Source: Chondrosia reniformis (taxonomy: Eukaryota; Porifera; Demospongiae; Chondrillida; Chondrillidae). Taken from it: DNA of 64,000 bases. The notes under the pieces are model-generated. The model saw nothing but the letters and a program-made list of their open reading frames with translations, searched no databases and was not told where the DNA came from. Position numbers and translations under genes: made by a program. Position 1 is the stretch's first letter. Each line of letters opens with the position of its first letter. Positions 1 through 15,182 of the stretch are shown piece after piece. The stretch lies in the NCBI GenBank assembly GCA_947172415.1, contig OX359197.1:3410001-3474000 (forward strand), in the 5' to 3' direction.

Positions 1-910
1 TACGTACAACTAGTCCATACAACTAGTACATACAACTAGTACATACAACAAGACCATACATCTAGTTACTAGTACATGCAACTAGTACGAACAACTAGTA
101 CATACAACTAGTTCATATAACTAGTACAAACGACTAGTTCCTATTACATACAACTAGTACATACAACTAGTACATACAGATAGTTATTAGTACATACAAC
201 TAGTACATACAGAAAGTTACTAGTACATACAACTAGTACATAAAACTACTACTTGCAACTTGTACATATAACTAATACATTCAACTACTTAATGGCACAT
301 GCAACTAATACATACAATTAGTTCAAACAACTAGTACATACAAGTAGTAATTACAACTAGTATATACAACTAGTACATAACACTAGTACTAGTACATATA
401 ACTAATCCATACAACTACTTAATAGTACATACAACTAGTACATACAACTAGTAAATACAACAAGTACCTACAACTAGTACACACAACTAGTACATACAAC
501 TAGTATAAACATACAACTAGTATATATGACAAGTACATAAAGCTATTACATACAAGTGGTACATACAATTGTACATAACTAGTATACACAACTTGTACAT
601 ACAACAAGTACATTCAACTATAAGGTACATACAACTATAAGGTACATACAACCGGTACTACAACTAGGACATAGAACTAGTACATAAAACCTATAGATAT
701 GACTAGCACATTATAACTAGTACATATGACTAGTCCATATAACTAGTACATATAAAAAGTACATACACATATAACTAGTACATATATGTAGTACCAAAAA
801 CTAGAACACACTACTAGTACATACAAATAGTATAAACATATAACTAGTATATATAACAAACATAAAACTATTACATTCAACTAGTACATACAACTGGTAC
901 ATAACTAGTA

Positions 911-1400
911 CATGCAATTAGTACACACAACTGGAACATACAACTAACACTAAACTAGTACATACATTTAGTACATGCAATTTGAACTTGCAACTGCTAC
1001 TTACAATTGAGAAAATACAACTAGAACCTCCAAATAGGGAATATTACAAGAGCTAGAACATACAACTACAATATATACAACTTGTAACGTGTACTTACAC
1101 CTAATACATACAGCTATATAGTACCTTCAACAAGTACATTCAATTAGTACATCGAACTAGTACTAATACTATCACATAAAACTCAAACATACAACTGGAA
1201 CGTCTAACCAGTGCATACACATATAACTAGTACTTATAACTTGTACATACACCTAGACTACATACCACTAAAAACTAGTACATACCACTAATGAATACAA
1301 CTAGTTCATACAAATAGTCTACACAACTAGTACATTAAACTAGTAAATATACTTAGTACATAAAACTAGTACATAAAACTAGTACATATAACTAGTACAT
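911..1400 (+). repeat. Higher-order satellite segment, copy A
   Basis: This stretch shares an ordered series of satellite variants with 5353-5990, at an offset of about 4.44 kb. Shared rare variants include GGGAATATTACAAGAGCTAG, TTTGAACTTGCAACTGCTAC and ATCTAACCAGTGCATACAC (first base differs). The shared order shows that a block of hundreds of bases was duplicated rather than single monomers. Confidence 0.75.
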
Positions 1401-4400
1401 ACAACTAGTACATATAACCAGTACATACACATATAACTAGTACATATAAACACTACACAAAACTAGTACATACGACTGGTACAAACAACTGGTAGGTGCA
1501 CCTGGTACATAGAACTAGTACATACAGCTTGTATATACAACTAGTGCATACATCTAGTTACTAATACATACAACTTGTACATACAACTAGTACATACAAC
1601 TTCTACTTACAACTAGTACATACAACTAGTACATACAACTAGTACATACAACTAGTACATACAACTAGTACTACAACTAGGGCATAGAACTAGTACATAT
1701 AACCAGTACATATAACTACAATATATATCTAGTACATATAACTAGTTACTAGTACATTCAACTAGTAAATACAACTAGTACATGCAACTAGTAACTACTA
1801 GTAAATACAGATTGTCAGTAGTACATACAACTTGTAAATTCAACAGGTACATACAATTAGTACATATAACTAGTACATACAACTACTTTGTAGTACATAC
1901 AAATAGTACATATTAATAGCACATACAACTAGTATATACAACTAGCACATATAGCTAGTAGATACAACTAGTACATTTAACTAGTATATCAACTACTTAC
2001 TAGTACATACAACTAGTACATACAACTACAACTAGAACATACAACTAGTAACGTGAACTTACAACTAGTGCACACAACTATATAGTAGATTTAAATAGTA
2101 CATTCATTGAGTACATAAATCTAATACATACAACTAGTTCATACGTGTAGTATATACATATTACTGGTACACACAACTAGTACAAACGACAGATACATAC
2201 AACTAGTACAAACAACTAGTACTACAACTAGGGCATAGAACTAGTACATATAACCAATCCATATAACTAGTTCATATAGCTAGTAGTAATACAACTAGTA
2301 CATACAACTAGTACATTAAACTAGTAACTACGAATAGTAAATATAACTAGTACGTACAAAAATTACACCAAACTAGGACATAAAACTAAGTACCTACAGC
2401 TAGTACATTAACTACTACTTTGAATTGAGTACATACAACTAGAACATACAACTAGTAAATATAACTAGTACATATAACCAGTACATACAAATACATAGAA
2501 ATAATACATAAAACTAGAACATACTACTAGTACAAACGACTAGTACATAGAATAGGTAAATAAAACTAGTTTATACAACTACTTCCTATACATACATATA
2601 GTTACTAGTACATACAACTAGTACATACAACTTCTACCTACAACTCCTACATAAAACTAGTACTTACAACTAGTACATATAACTAATACCTACAACTACT
2701 TAATAGTACATACAACTAGTTCATACAATTAGTTCATACAACTAGTACATACAACTAGTTATTACACCTAGTACATACAACTAGTACCTACTACTAGTAC
2801 ATACAAGTAGTACTTTCAACTAGTTCATGTTACTTGTGCTTACGGCAAGTTGCTAGTAATACAACTAGTCCATACAACTAATTCCTATATATACAGTTAG
2901 TTATTAGTACATACAACTTGTAGAAAAAATAGTACATGCAACCAGCCCTACAACCAAAACATATAACTAGTACATACAACTAGTACATATAACTACATAC
3001 AACTAGTACATATAACTACATACAAGTAGTACATAAATATAGTACATAGACTAGTTACTAGTTCATAAAATTAGTACATACAATTAGTACATACAAATAT
3101 AACTAGTACATAGAAATAATACATAAAACTAGAACATACTACTAGGCCATTCGACTAGTACATTTAATAGGTAAATAAAACTAGTATATACAACTAGTTC
3201 CTATACATACAGATAGTTGCTAGTACATACACCTATTACATACAACTAGTACATTCAACTAGTACATAAAACTAGAACATTAAATTAGTACATACAACTA
3301 ATACATATAACTACATACGACTAGCACATACTACTACCCCATACATCTAAGACATCAGATAGTTACTAGAACATACTACTAGTACATACTATTAGTACAT
3401 ACAACAAGTACATACAACAATTACATATAACTAGTACATACGATTAGTTACTAGTACATTTATACAACTAGTACATACAACTAGGACATACAATAAGTAC
3501 ATATGTATACCACTAGTTACTAGTACATTCAACTATTACATACAAATAGTCCATAAAACGGATAACTGCAACTAGAAAATATAATTAATACATACAAAAA
3601 TTAAATACAACTAGTACATACAAGTAGTACATATAACTACATACAATTAATTCAAGCAACTAGTACAAACAACTAATACATACAGATTGTTACTAGTACA
3701 TACAACCAGAATATACAAATTCTACATACAACGAGTACATAAAACTAGTACATACACCTAGAACATATACCTAATACATACAACTACTTAATAGTACATA
3801 CAACTAGTACAAACCATTAGTTCATGCAACTATTACATACAACTAGTAAATACAAATAGTGCATCAACTACTTACTAGTATGTGCTACTAGTACATACAA
3901 CTAGTAAATACAACAAGTACATACTACTAGTACATACAACTAGTAAATACAGCAAGTACATAAAACTAGTACATACAACTGGTACATACAACTAGTACTT
4001 ATAACTAGTACTTACGACAAGTTACTAGTAATACAACTAGTACATAAAACTAATACCGTTATATACAATTAGTTAATAGTTTAAACAATGAGTAGATACA
4101 ACTAGTACAAACAACTAGTAAATATATCTTGTACATATAACAGTTACACACAATTAGTAAGTATAATTAGTACATATAACTGGTACACACAACTATTATA
4201 TACAACTAGTATATGTTACGTAAAGCTAGTACATACAACTAGAACTTTGAACTAATACATTCAAAGAGTACTACAACCGGGATATATCACTAGTACATAC
4301 AACTAGTAGATATAACCAGTACATATAACTACATACAACTAGTACATACAACTAGTACATACAAGTAGGACAAACAGATAGTCACTAGTACATGCTACTA

Positions 4401-5352
4401 GTATATACAACTAGTACCTAAATATACAACTGATAGATAAAACTAGTACATACAACTAGTAACAACAACTAGTAAATATAGCTGGTACATACAACAATTA
4501 CACATAATTAGAACATATAAAAAAACTGTACATACAACTTGTATATACAACTAGTATCTCGTACATAAAACTAATCCATAAAACTGGTAAATACAACTAG
4601 TACATACAACTTCTCCATACATTTAGTTAACTAGTACCTGCAACTAGTACATACAACTAGTACACAGAACTAGTACATATAACTAATACATACAACTAGT
4701 TACTAGTATATTTAAACAACTAGTACATACAACTAGTGCATACAAGTAGTAACTATATATAAAACTAGTTACTAGTACATACAACTAGTACATACAACTA
4801 GCACATACAAATAGAACATATAACTGCATACAACTACCACACACTACTACTACATACATATAAGACATACAGATAGTTACTAGTGCATACAACTAGTATA
4901 TACAATTAGTAAATACAACTAGTACATACAACTTGTATATAAAACTAGTACCTATATATACTATTAGTTACTAGTATATAGAACTAATACATAAAACTAG
5001 TACATACAACTACGACATAAATAACTAGTTCATAAAATTAGTACATACATCTAGTTGCTAGAACATACAACTAGTATATAAAACGGAAAACTACTGCTAG
5101 TAAATATAACTAGCACATACAAAAATTACACACAACTTGTACATACAAGTAGTGCATATAATTACAAACAAACAGTAAAACAACTAGTACATACAACTAG
5201 TACATACAACTTCTACATGCAGCTAGTACATAAAACTAGTACTTACAACTTGTACATATAACAAATACATACCACTACTTAATAGTACATACAACTAGTA
5301 CATACAATTAGTTCAAACAACTAGTACATACAATTAGTTCAAACAACTAGTA

Positions 5353-5990
5353 CATGCAATTAGTACACACAACTGGAACATAAAACTAACACAAAACTAG
5401 TACATACATTTAGTACATAAAATTTGAACTTGCAACTGCTACTTACAATTGAGTAAATACAACTAGAACCTCCAAAAAGGGAATATTACAAGAGCTAGAA
5501 CATACAACTACAATATACAACTAGTAATGTGTAGTTACACCTAGTACATACAGCTATATGGTACCTTCAACAAGTACCTTCAATTAGTACATCGAACTAG
5601 TACTACAACTATCACATAAAACTCAAACATACAACTAGAACATCTAACCAGTGCATACACATATAACTAGTACTTATAACTTGTACATACACCTAGACTA
5701 CATACAACTACAAACTAGTACATACACCTAGACTACATACAACTAGAAATTAGTACATACCACTAGTTCATACTACAAGTCCACACAACTAGTACATTAA
5801 ACTAGTAAATATAATTAGTACATAAAACTAGTACATAAAATTAGTACTACATACAACTACAAACTAGTACATACACCTAGACTACATACAACTAGAAATT
5901 AGTACATACCACTAGTTCATACTACAAGTCCACACAACTAGTACATTAAACTAGTAAATATAATTAGTACATAAAACTAGTACATGCAAT
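5353..5990 (+). repeat. Higher-order satellite segment, copy B
   Basis: Counterpart of 911-1400, with the same ordered variants and scattered substitutions. The two copies are older than the 3,064-bp duplication further on, since they have diverged. This copy later gained its own 149-bp internal duplication. Confidence 0.75.
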
Positions 5991-5994
5991 TAGT
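5697..5994 (+). repeat. 149-bp tandem duplication inside the satellite
   Basis: The segment starting near 5699 (CATACAACTACAAACTAG) is repeated 149 bp later, starting near 5848. It includes the run CCACTAGTTCATACTACAAG in both copies. The two copies are nearly identical, so this is a recent local event. Confidence 0.8.
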
Positions 5995-8634
5995 ACGTAG
6001 AACTAGTACATACAACTAGTACATATAACCAGTACATACACATGTAACTAGTGCATGGAAACAGTACATATTACTAGTACATACAACTACTTACTTGTAC
6101 ATAAAACTAGTACATACAATTAGTACATATAACTAGTACATAGACCTAGTACATACAATTACTTACTAGAACATATATACACTAATACAAACAACTAGTT
6201 CATACAACTAGTCCACACAACTAGTACATAAAACTAGTAAATATAATTAGTACATAAAACTAGTACATACCATTAGTACATAAAACTAGTACTAACAACT
6301 AGTACTTATAACCAGTACATACACATATAACGAGTACATATAAACACTACATAAACTAGTACATACAACTAGTACATACAATTACTCACTAGTACATAAA
6401 ACTAGTACATACAATTAGAACATACGACTAGTATATACAACTACTTACAACAACATATATACAACTAGTATGGACAACTTGTATATACAACAAGTACATA
6501 CAACTGGTACATACACCTGGAACATACAACTAGTAAATACAATTAGTATATACAACTAGTACATACATCTAGTTACTAGTACATACAATTAGTACATACA
6601 ACTAGTGCATAAAACCAGAACCTCCAACTAGTAAATATAACTAATCATAGTACATACAACTAGAACATACAACTAGTAAAGAGTACTTATATCTAGCATA
6701 TACAATTAGTACATTCAACTAGTAAATACAATTAGTACATACAACTAGTACGTTCAACTTCTCCTTATAACTGGTCCATACAACTAGAACATACAACTAG
6801 CACTACAACTAGGGCATAGAACTAGTACATATAACCAGTACATATAACTAGAATATACAACTAGTACATGGAACTAGTAACCAGTGCATACAACTAGTAA
6901 ATTCAACTAGTAAATACAGATTGTTAGTAGTACGTCCACCTTGTAAATTAAAAAGGTACATACAATTAGTACATATAACTAGTGCATACAACTACTTAGT
7001 AGTACATACAACTAGTACATACTATTAATACATACAACTAGTATATACAACTAGTACATACAGGTAGTACATACAACTAGTACGTATACATATAACTAGT
7101 ATATCAAGCACTTACTAGTTCATACAACGAGTACATACAACTACAACTAGTAAATACAACTAGTATGTACAACTAGTATAAACATACAACTAGTATATAT
7201 AACAAGCATATAAAACTATTACATACAACTAGTACATAACTAGTACATACAATTAGTACATACAACTATAAAGTACATACAAACAATACTACAACTAAAA
7301 CATAGAACTAGAACATATAACCAGTACATATGACTTTTCCTTATAACTAGTACATATAACCATTACACACACATATAACTAGTACATATATATAGTGCTT
7401 AAAACTAGAACATACTACTATTACATACAACCTATAACTAGTGTATATAACAAGTACATAAAACTATTACATACAACTAGTACATACAACTATTACATAA
7501 CTAGTACATAAAAATAGTATACACATACAACTGGAACACACGACTAGCACAAAACTAGTACATACATTTTGTATATACGTTTAAAACATTTAACCACCAC
7601 TTACAATTGAGTATATACAACTAGAACCTCCAACTAGTAAATATAACGGGAGCTAGTTCATACAACTAGAACAAACAACTAGTAACGTGAACTTACAACT
7701 AGTGCATACAACTATATAGTAGATTTAAATAGTACATTCAATTAGTACCTACAACTAATACATACAAGAAGTTCATACGACTGGTATATACATATAACTA
7801 GTACATACAACTAGTATAAACAACAAGTATATACAACTAGTGCATACAACTAGTACCACAACTAGGGCATAGAACTAGAACATATAACCAATGTATAAAA
7901 CTAGTTCATATAACTAGTACATTCAACTAGTCCTACCACTAGTAAATAGAACTAGTACATATAACCAGTACATATAACTAGTACACACAACTACCACATT
8001 TAACGAGTTCATACACATATAAATAGTTGATATAAATTGTATATAAAACTAGAACTACCACTTGTACATACAACTAGTACATAAAACTAGTACATACACA
8101 TTGGCTACATACAACTAGTACATACAACTAGTAACCAGGGCATACAACTAGTACATACAACTAGTACATTAAACTAGTACATACAACTAGTACATTCAAC
8201 AATTACACAAAATTAGTAAATACAATTAGTACATATACCTAATACATAAATCTAGAACATACTACTAGGACATACGACTAGTACATATAATAGGTAAATA
8301 AAACTAGTATATACAACTAGTTCCTATACATACAGATTGTTGCTAGTACATACAACTAGTACATATAATTAGTACATACAACTAGTACATCTAACTACAT
8401 ACGACTAGCATATACTACTACTACATATATACATCTAAGACATACAGATAGTTACTAGTACATACTACTAGTACATACAACTAGTACTTACAATTACTAC
8501 ATAATATAAGTACATATAACTAGTACATTCGACTAGTTACTAGTACATATATACAACTAGTACATACAACAAGTACTTATATATACCTCTAGTTACTGGT
8601 ACACACAACTAGTACATACAACTAGTACATGAAA

Positions 8635-9560
8635 CTAGTTCATATAACCGGTAAATACAACTAGTACATACAATTAGAACATGCAACTACTATTTACAAC
8701 TGGGTACATACAACTAAAACCTCAAACTAGTAAATATAACAAGAACAAGTACATAGAGCTAGAACATAGAGTTAGAATATAGAACTTGTAACGTATACTT
8801 AAAACTAGTACATACAACTATATAGTACATTCAAATAGTACATTCAATTAGTACATTCACCTAGTACATACAACTAGTACATGCTACTAGTACATACAAC
8901 AAGTACATACAACTAGTACATACAGCTAGTACATACAACTAGTTCATACAACTAGTACCTATATATACAACTGGTAGTTACAACTAGTACATACAACTAG
9001 TAACTACAACTACTAAATATAACTAGTACATACAAAAATTACACACAATGAGTACATACATATAACTAGTACATACTACCAGTATATACAACTCGTATCT
9101 AGTACATAAAACTAGTACTTACAAGTAGTACATGCAAGTAGTACATACAACTATTACATACATCTAGTTACTAGTACATGCAACTAGTATGTACAACTAG
9201 TACATACAACTAGTACATATAACTAGTACATACGACTAGTTAATAGTACATATATACACACTAGTACATAAAACTAGTACACGCAACTACTACTTATATA
9301 TTCAACTGCTTTCTAGTACATACAACTAGTACATAGAACTAGTACATAAAACTAGTTCATATAACCAGTAAATACAACTAGTACATACAATTAGAACATA
9401 CAACTACTACTTAAAATTGAATACATACAACTAAAACCTCTAAGTAGTAAATATAACAAGAACTAGTAGATAGAGCTAGAACATACAGCTAGAAAATACA
9501 ACTAGAAATGTGTACTTAAAGCTAGTACATGCATCCATATAATACATTCAAATATTATAT
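8635..9560 (+). repeat. Direct repeat pair about 715 bp apart
   Basis: Bases 8635-8845 and 9350-9560 share an ordered series of variants (AGTTCATATAACC, then AACTACTA, AACTAAAACCTC, AGAGCTAGAACATA) with substitutions. This is another block-level duplication within the satellite. Confidence 0.65.
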
Positions 9561-11390
9561 TCAAGTAGTACATACAACTAGTATATACAACTAGTACATA
9601 CTACTACTACATACAACTAGTACATACAACTAGTACATAAAAGTCCATGCAACTAGTACTACAACTAGTACATGAAACTAGTACATATAACCAGTATATA
9701 TAACTAGTACATACAACTAGACTACATACAACTAGAAACTAGTACATACAATTAGTAACTAGTACATAATACTAGTACATACAACTAGTGCATTAAACTA
9801 GTACATAAAACTAGTACATACAATTAGTATATATAACTAGTACATACTCATATAACTAGTACATAAAAAAGTACATAGACATAAAACTAGTTCATACACA
9901 CATTACAAAAACTAGAACGTACTACTAGTACAAACAATTAGTACATCCAATTGGAACATGCAACTACTACTTAGAATTGAGTACATTCAACTAGAACCTC
10001 TAACTAGTAACCTAGTCCTAGTACATACAACTGGAATATACAACTAGTAACGAGTACGAACAACTAGTACATACGACTAGTACATTCAACTAGCACATAC
10101 AACTAGTATATAACTAGTACAAAAAACTAATACCTTTATATACAATTAGTTACTAGTTTATACAACTAGTAGTATAACTAGTACAAACAACTAGTAAATA
10201 TATCTAGTACATACAACAATTACACACAATTAGTAAATACAATTAGTACATATAACTGGTACATACAACTAGTATATACAACTAGTAAATATTACCCAAA
10301 ACTAGTACGTACAACTAGTACATGGAACTAATACATACAAAAAGTACTACAACCAGAATATGTAACTAGTATATACAACTAGTAGATATAACCAGTACGT
10401 ACGATTACACACACCAAGTACATACAATTAGAACTAATAACTACAAACAACTAGTACATACAAATTGTACATACAACTAGTACATAAAACAGAAAACTAC
10501 AACTAGTAAATATAACTAGCACAAACAAACATTACACACAACTAGTATATTAAAGTAATACATATAACTAGTATATACAACTAGTACATATAACCAGTAC
10601 ATACAGATACATAGAAATAATACACAAAACTAGAACATACTATTAGCACACACAACTAGTACATATAATAGATAAATAAAACTAGTCTATACAACTAGTT
10701 CTTATATATACAGATAGTAATTAGTACATACAACTATTACCAAGAACTAGTACATTCAACTAGTACCTAAAACGGAAAACTACTACTAGTAAATATAACT
10801 TGTATATATATACAAAAATTTGTACATGCAAGTAGTGCGTATAACTGCATACAACTAGTTAAAACAACTAGTACATACATTTAGTACATAAAACTAGTAC
10901 TGACCACTAGTACATATAACTAAGACATCGAACTACTTAATAGTACGTACAATTAGTACATACAATTAGTTCATACAACTAGTACACACAACTAGTAATT
11001 ACAACTAGTACATAAAACTAGTACTAGTACATATAACTAAAACATACAACTACCTAATATTACATACAACTAGTTCATACAACTAGTATAAACATACAAC
11101 TAGTATATATAACAAGTACATAAAACTATTACCTACAAGTAGGACATACAATAGTACATAACTAGTATATAAAACTAGTACATGCAACCAGTACATACAA
11201 CTATAAAGTACATACAACCGGTACTACAACTAGGACATTAAACTAGAACATAAAACTGGTACATACAACTGGTATATACAACAAGAACATACAACTAGTA
11301 TATACAACTAGTACATACATCTAGGTACTAGTACATACAACTAGTACATACAACTAGTGCATAAAACTAGTAACTAAAACTAGTAAAAAC

Positions 11391-11670
11391 AAGTAGTTCG
11401 AGTTTAAAAAACTCGTGGGGCGCCAGGCGCCCCTAAGTAAACTCGAACTACTTGGCTGGTTTTTATAGATATCCGGTTAACCGATTTCCGATTGACTCTT
11501 GTTGGCCGTCAATTTTTCAAGGCCATATCTCGTAGAAAACGTTTTTGCGCAAGCTTTACGTCCGCCATTTTTTGACAGATATATATATATATATATACAA
11601 GACTACGAACAGGAAGCCATACGTCAACATAATTTCTGAAAACAATATAGGGGCGCCTGTGGCGCCCAAA
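11391..11670. mobile_element. MITE-like element with GC-rich hairpin ends (copy 1)
   Basis: Non-satellite insert of about 280 bp. Its left end is a nested hairpin: AAGTAGTTCGAGTTT at 11391-11405 is the exact reverse complement of 11439-11453, and it encloses the palindrome GGGGCGCCAGGCGCCCC at 11417-11433. The right end holds the related GGGGCGCCTGTGGCGCCC at 11650-11667, so the GC-rich motifs form an inverted pair. A TA dinucleotide run lies at about 11578-11597. A second copy lies at 21532-21834 plus 24191-24255 with similar satellite flanks on both sides, so element and flanks were probably duplicated together. No coding capacity is seen; the family is unknown. Confidence 0.75.
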
Positions 11671-12439
11671 TAAATAGTACATACAATAGTTACACACAAC
11701 TAGTCCATACAAGTACTACATACAACTAGTACATACAACTAGTAGAGACAGCTAGTACATAAACTACTACTTACAACTAGTACATAGAGCTAGTACATAC
11801 AACTAGTACTAAACCTAAGGCACACAACTAGTACATAAACCAGTACATATAACTAGTATATATAACTAGTATAATTAACTAGTACATACAACTAGTTATA
11901 AGTACATACAACAAGTACATACAACTAGTACATACAACTACTGCATAAAACTAGTAAATATAAATCGTACATACAAAAATTACACACAGGTAGTACATAC
12001 AAGAACTACATATAACTACATACAACTAGTAGATACAGCTAATACATAAACTACTACTTAGAATTGAGTACATACAACTAGAACTTCCAACTAGTAAATA
12101 TAACTAGTCCTAGTATATACAACTAGAACATACAACTAGCACATACAGCTAGTAACGAGGACTTACATCTAGTACATACAACTAGTACATACAACTTCAA
12201 CTTACAACTTGTACATACATCTAGTTCATACAACTAGTGCACACAACTAGTACATTAAACTAGTAGATATAATTGGTACACAGAACTAGTACATCCAACA
12301 AGTACATATAACCCGTCCATAAATATATATCTAGTACATACATATAAAAATTACATAAAACTAGTAGATACAACAAGTACATATAACTATATAGTATTTA
12401 CAACTATTTACTCATATATACAACTAGTATATACAATTA

Positions 12440-13130
12440 GTACATGCAACTAGTACATACAACTAGTACATACAACTAGTACATACAACTAGTACATACA
12501 ATTAGTAGATACAACAACTTACTTGAACATACCCACAACTAGTACACACAGCTAGTACATATACTACTACTTAAAAATAAGTACATACAACTAGAACCTC
12601 CAACTAGTGAATATAACTAGTCCTAGTACATACAACTACAACATACAACTAGTAACGAGTGTTTACATCTGGTACATACAACTAGTACATTAAATTAGTA
12701 CATACAATTAGTACATACAACTAGGATATGTGACTAGTTTATAAAACTAGCACATATAACCAGTACATACAACTAGCAACTACAACTAATAAATATAACT
12801 AGTACATTCAGCAATTGCACACAACTAGTCCTTAAACTAGTACATATAACTATATACATACAACTAGTTCATACAACGTATAACTACAATTAGTAAATAT
12901 AACTAGTACTTACAATTAGTCACTAGTATATACAATTAGTACATACAACTAGTACTTACAACTGGTACCTACATATACAACTAGTTCCTAGAGGATACAA
13001 ATAGTGCATACAATTAGTACATACAACTACTAACATCAACTAGTAAATATAACTAGTACGTTGAAGAAGTACATAAAACTACATACAACTAGTACATACA
13101 ACTAGTATATCCAATTAGTAGATAGGGATA
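12440..13130 (+). repeat. Higher-order satellite segment shared with 19.9-20.6 kb
   Basis: Ordered variants including AACTTACTTGAACATACCCA, CACACAGCTAGTACAT and TAGTCCTTA recur at 19890-20640, an offset of about 7.45 kb, with small indels. The copies lie on either side of the RLE LINE. Confidence 0.7.
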
Positions 13131-13375
13131 ATTATTAGTACATGCAACTAGTTCATATAATTAATAAATACAACTAGTTACTAGTACATACAACTAGTAT
13201 ATCCAATTAGTACATAGGGATAATTATTAGTACATGCAACTAGTTCATATAATTAATAAATACAACTAGTTACTAGTACATACAACTAGTATATCCAATT
13301 AGTACATAGGGATAATTATTAGTACATGCAACTAGTTCATATAATTAATAAATACAACTAGTTACTCGTACATAC
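13100..13375 (+). repeat. 92-bp repeat, three tandem copies
   Basis: The marker AGGGATAATTATTAGTACAT occurs at 13124, 13216 and 13308, exactly 92 bp apart each time. The surrounding bases are nearly identical in all three copies, so this is a young higher-order unit of about seven 13-bp monomers (7 x 13 = 91, plus one). A single diverged copy lies near 20560-20650. Confidence 0.9.
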
Positions 13376-14173
13376 AATTAGTACAAACAACTAGTACCTA
13401 CAACTAGTAAATAGAACTAGTACAGAGAACTAGTACATACAACTAGTTCATATAATTAATACATACCACTTCTTACTAGTACATACAACTTGTACATAGA
13501 ACTAGTACACAGAAGTATTACATACAACTAGTACCTATACATACAGTTAGTTACTAGTACATATAAGTAGTACATACGACTAGTTACAAGTACATATATA
13601 CAACTAGTACATACAATTAGTACATACAACTAGTTTCTATATATTCGACTAGTTACTAGAACATACAACTAGTGCATACAACTAGTACATCCAACTAGTA
13701 CATAAAACTGGTAAATACAACTAGTAAATATAACTAGTACATACAAAAATTAACCACAATTAGTACATACAACTAGTACATACAACTAATACATATAATT
13801 ACATACAACTAGTACATACAATTAGTACATACAATTAGTTCCTATATATACGACTAGTTACTAGAAAATGCAACTAGTGCATACAACTAGTACGTCCAAC
13901 TAGTACATACATCCAGTTACTGGTGCATACAACTAGTACATACAACTAGTACATAAAACTGGTAACTACAACTAGTAAATATAACTAGTACATACAAAAA
14001 TTACCCACAATAAGTACATACAACTAGTACATACAACTAATACATTCAACTAGTACATACAACTATTTAATACAGATTTTCACTATTACATACACCTAGT
14101 ACATAGAACTAGTACATAAAACTAGTAACTACTACTTGAAAAACAAAAGCCTTAACGGAGAACCTTGTTACTT

Positions 14174-14197
14174 CTTGCCTTAGTGTACTAAGGCAAG
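14174..14197 (-). other. Hairpin in the 3' region of the RLE LINE
   Basis: CTTGCCTTAGT and ACTAAGGCAAG form perfect 11-bp arms around a 2-base loop. The deleted relatives keep it in slightly altered form (32.3 and 57.2 kb). Conservation of a 3'-terminal hairpin suggests a role in recognition of the RNA by the element's reverse transcriptase, which is inference from R2-type elements generally. Confidence 0.7.
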
Positions 14198-14404
14198 GAG
14201 TATCTGACTTGGACAACCCTCAGTCAGTTATGTTTTCCTTTCTTTGGGTTTTTAGCCAGAAGCCTCGGCTTTTCCTCCTTCCGACAGCAGCAGACGGGTG
14301 CACGTCGGGCCAAAGTTGACCGTCATAATAGGAGGGAGTACCTCCATACACCAATCCACCACTGCTTTCCAGAGGTCGACAGGCAAGGACTGGGACAGGA
14401 CTAC

Positions 14405-15160
14405 TTATCGTCCAGGCCCCAATCCCTCAATAGATAGATGTCGCCTCAATATCCTCACAGCCGAACAGAGAACAGTTCTCTGCATGGCTCTCATCACTTC
14501 TGCTGCACTTTTTGACAGCTTTGGAATTCCCCTAAGGTCTTCCAGGAGCGTCTCCACTGTCCCCAAAGCACCAATTATCATCGGGACTACCTTAATTCGG
14601 TAGCCCCTAAATTGTTTCCTCATATCAGCTGCCAGCTTCTGGTACTTTTGGAACTTCTCTTGCCATCTTCCATTAATATTGCTGTCAGTAGGAACTGACA
14701 TCTCAATAATGAAGATGGACTTACTTAGCCGATCCTCAACCACTAAGTCTGGCCTTCTTTCTGTCATTTCATCATCTGTAGGGATACTAGGATCCCACAA
14801 AATTTTGACAGCCCTATTCTCATAGACTGGTTTTGCTTCTAGTTTGTACCAGGGCTCTTCCTGCTTGAATCCATATTCTTTCAACAGTCTCCACAACACT
14901 ATCAGTATTGCCCGGTCATGTCTCTCTTTGTAGAGAGAAAATCCCTTGGGCTCACACATGTTTAGTATGTGTTTGACCGTTTCCATAGCCTTGCCACATT
15001 CTCTGCACATTAGGAGGCTAGAATTCTTCAGGATCCTATTTTGGTACCACCTAGTGTGCAGCACATTATCTTGGGCTGCAAGAATCAGAGCCTCAGTTTG
15101 AGGTCTGAGTCTCCCCTCAGAAAGCCACACATAAAGACTCCCTATTTGTGACTTGTCTGT
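14405..15160 (-). pseudogene. RLE LINE C-terminal CCHC and restriction-like endonuclease part
   Basis: About 250 codons open in one frame. The first part (LRPQTEALILAAQDN) resembles the region after the RT thumb. The CCHC motif is CRECGKAMETVKHILNMC. About 90 residues later come RRPDLVVEDR and IFIIEMSVPTD, which fit the PD...(D/E)XK-type core of the restriction-like endonuclease that nicks the target in R2-type elements. The frame ends with GLGPGR and a stop. This segment is internally intact, but it is out of frame with the linker segment upstream, whose frame stops near 15183, so it could not be made as part of a full polyprotein. The CCHC-RLE order is established for this LINE group; assignment of the individual catalytic residues is inferred from the motif. 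Confidence 0.85.
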
Positions 15161-15182
15161 GGTATGAGCCCTGGTGAGACTT

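Larger units (their letters stand above)
1..11390 (+). repeat. 13-bp ACTAGTACATACA satellite, block 1
   Basis: Continuous degenerate tandem array with unit ACTAGTACATACA and common variants such as ACTAGTACATATA and TTAGTACATACA. No coding sequence is visible: open frames are short and consist of the satellite itself. Several longer segments recur within the block (see the separate repeat entries), so local arrays have been copied as units much longer than 13 bp. Confidence 0.97.
11671..14124 (+). repeat. 13-bp satellite, block 2
   Basis: Degenerate ACTAGTACATACA array between the MITE and the RLE LINE. Nothing else is seen in it apart from the higher-order segments listed separately. Confidence 0.95.

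Noticed and set aside
1..11390. CRISPR array
   Set aside because: The short direct repeats are contiguous 13-bp monomers with no unique spacers, in an obviously eukaryotic context.
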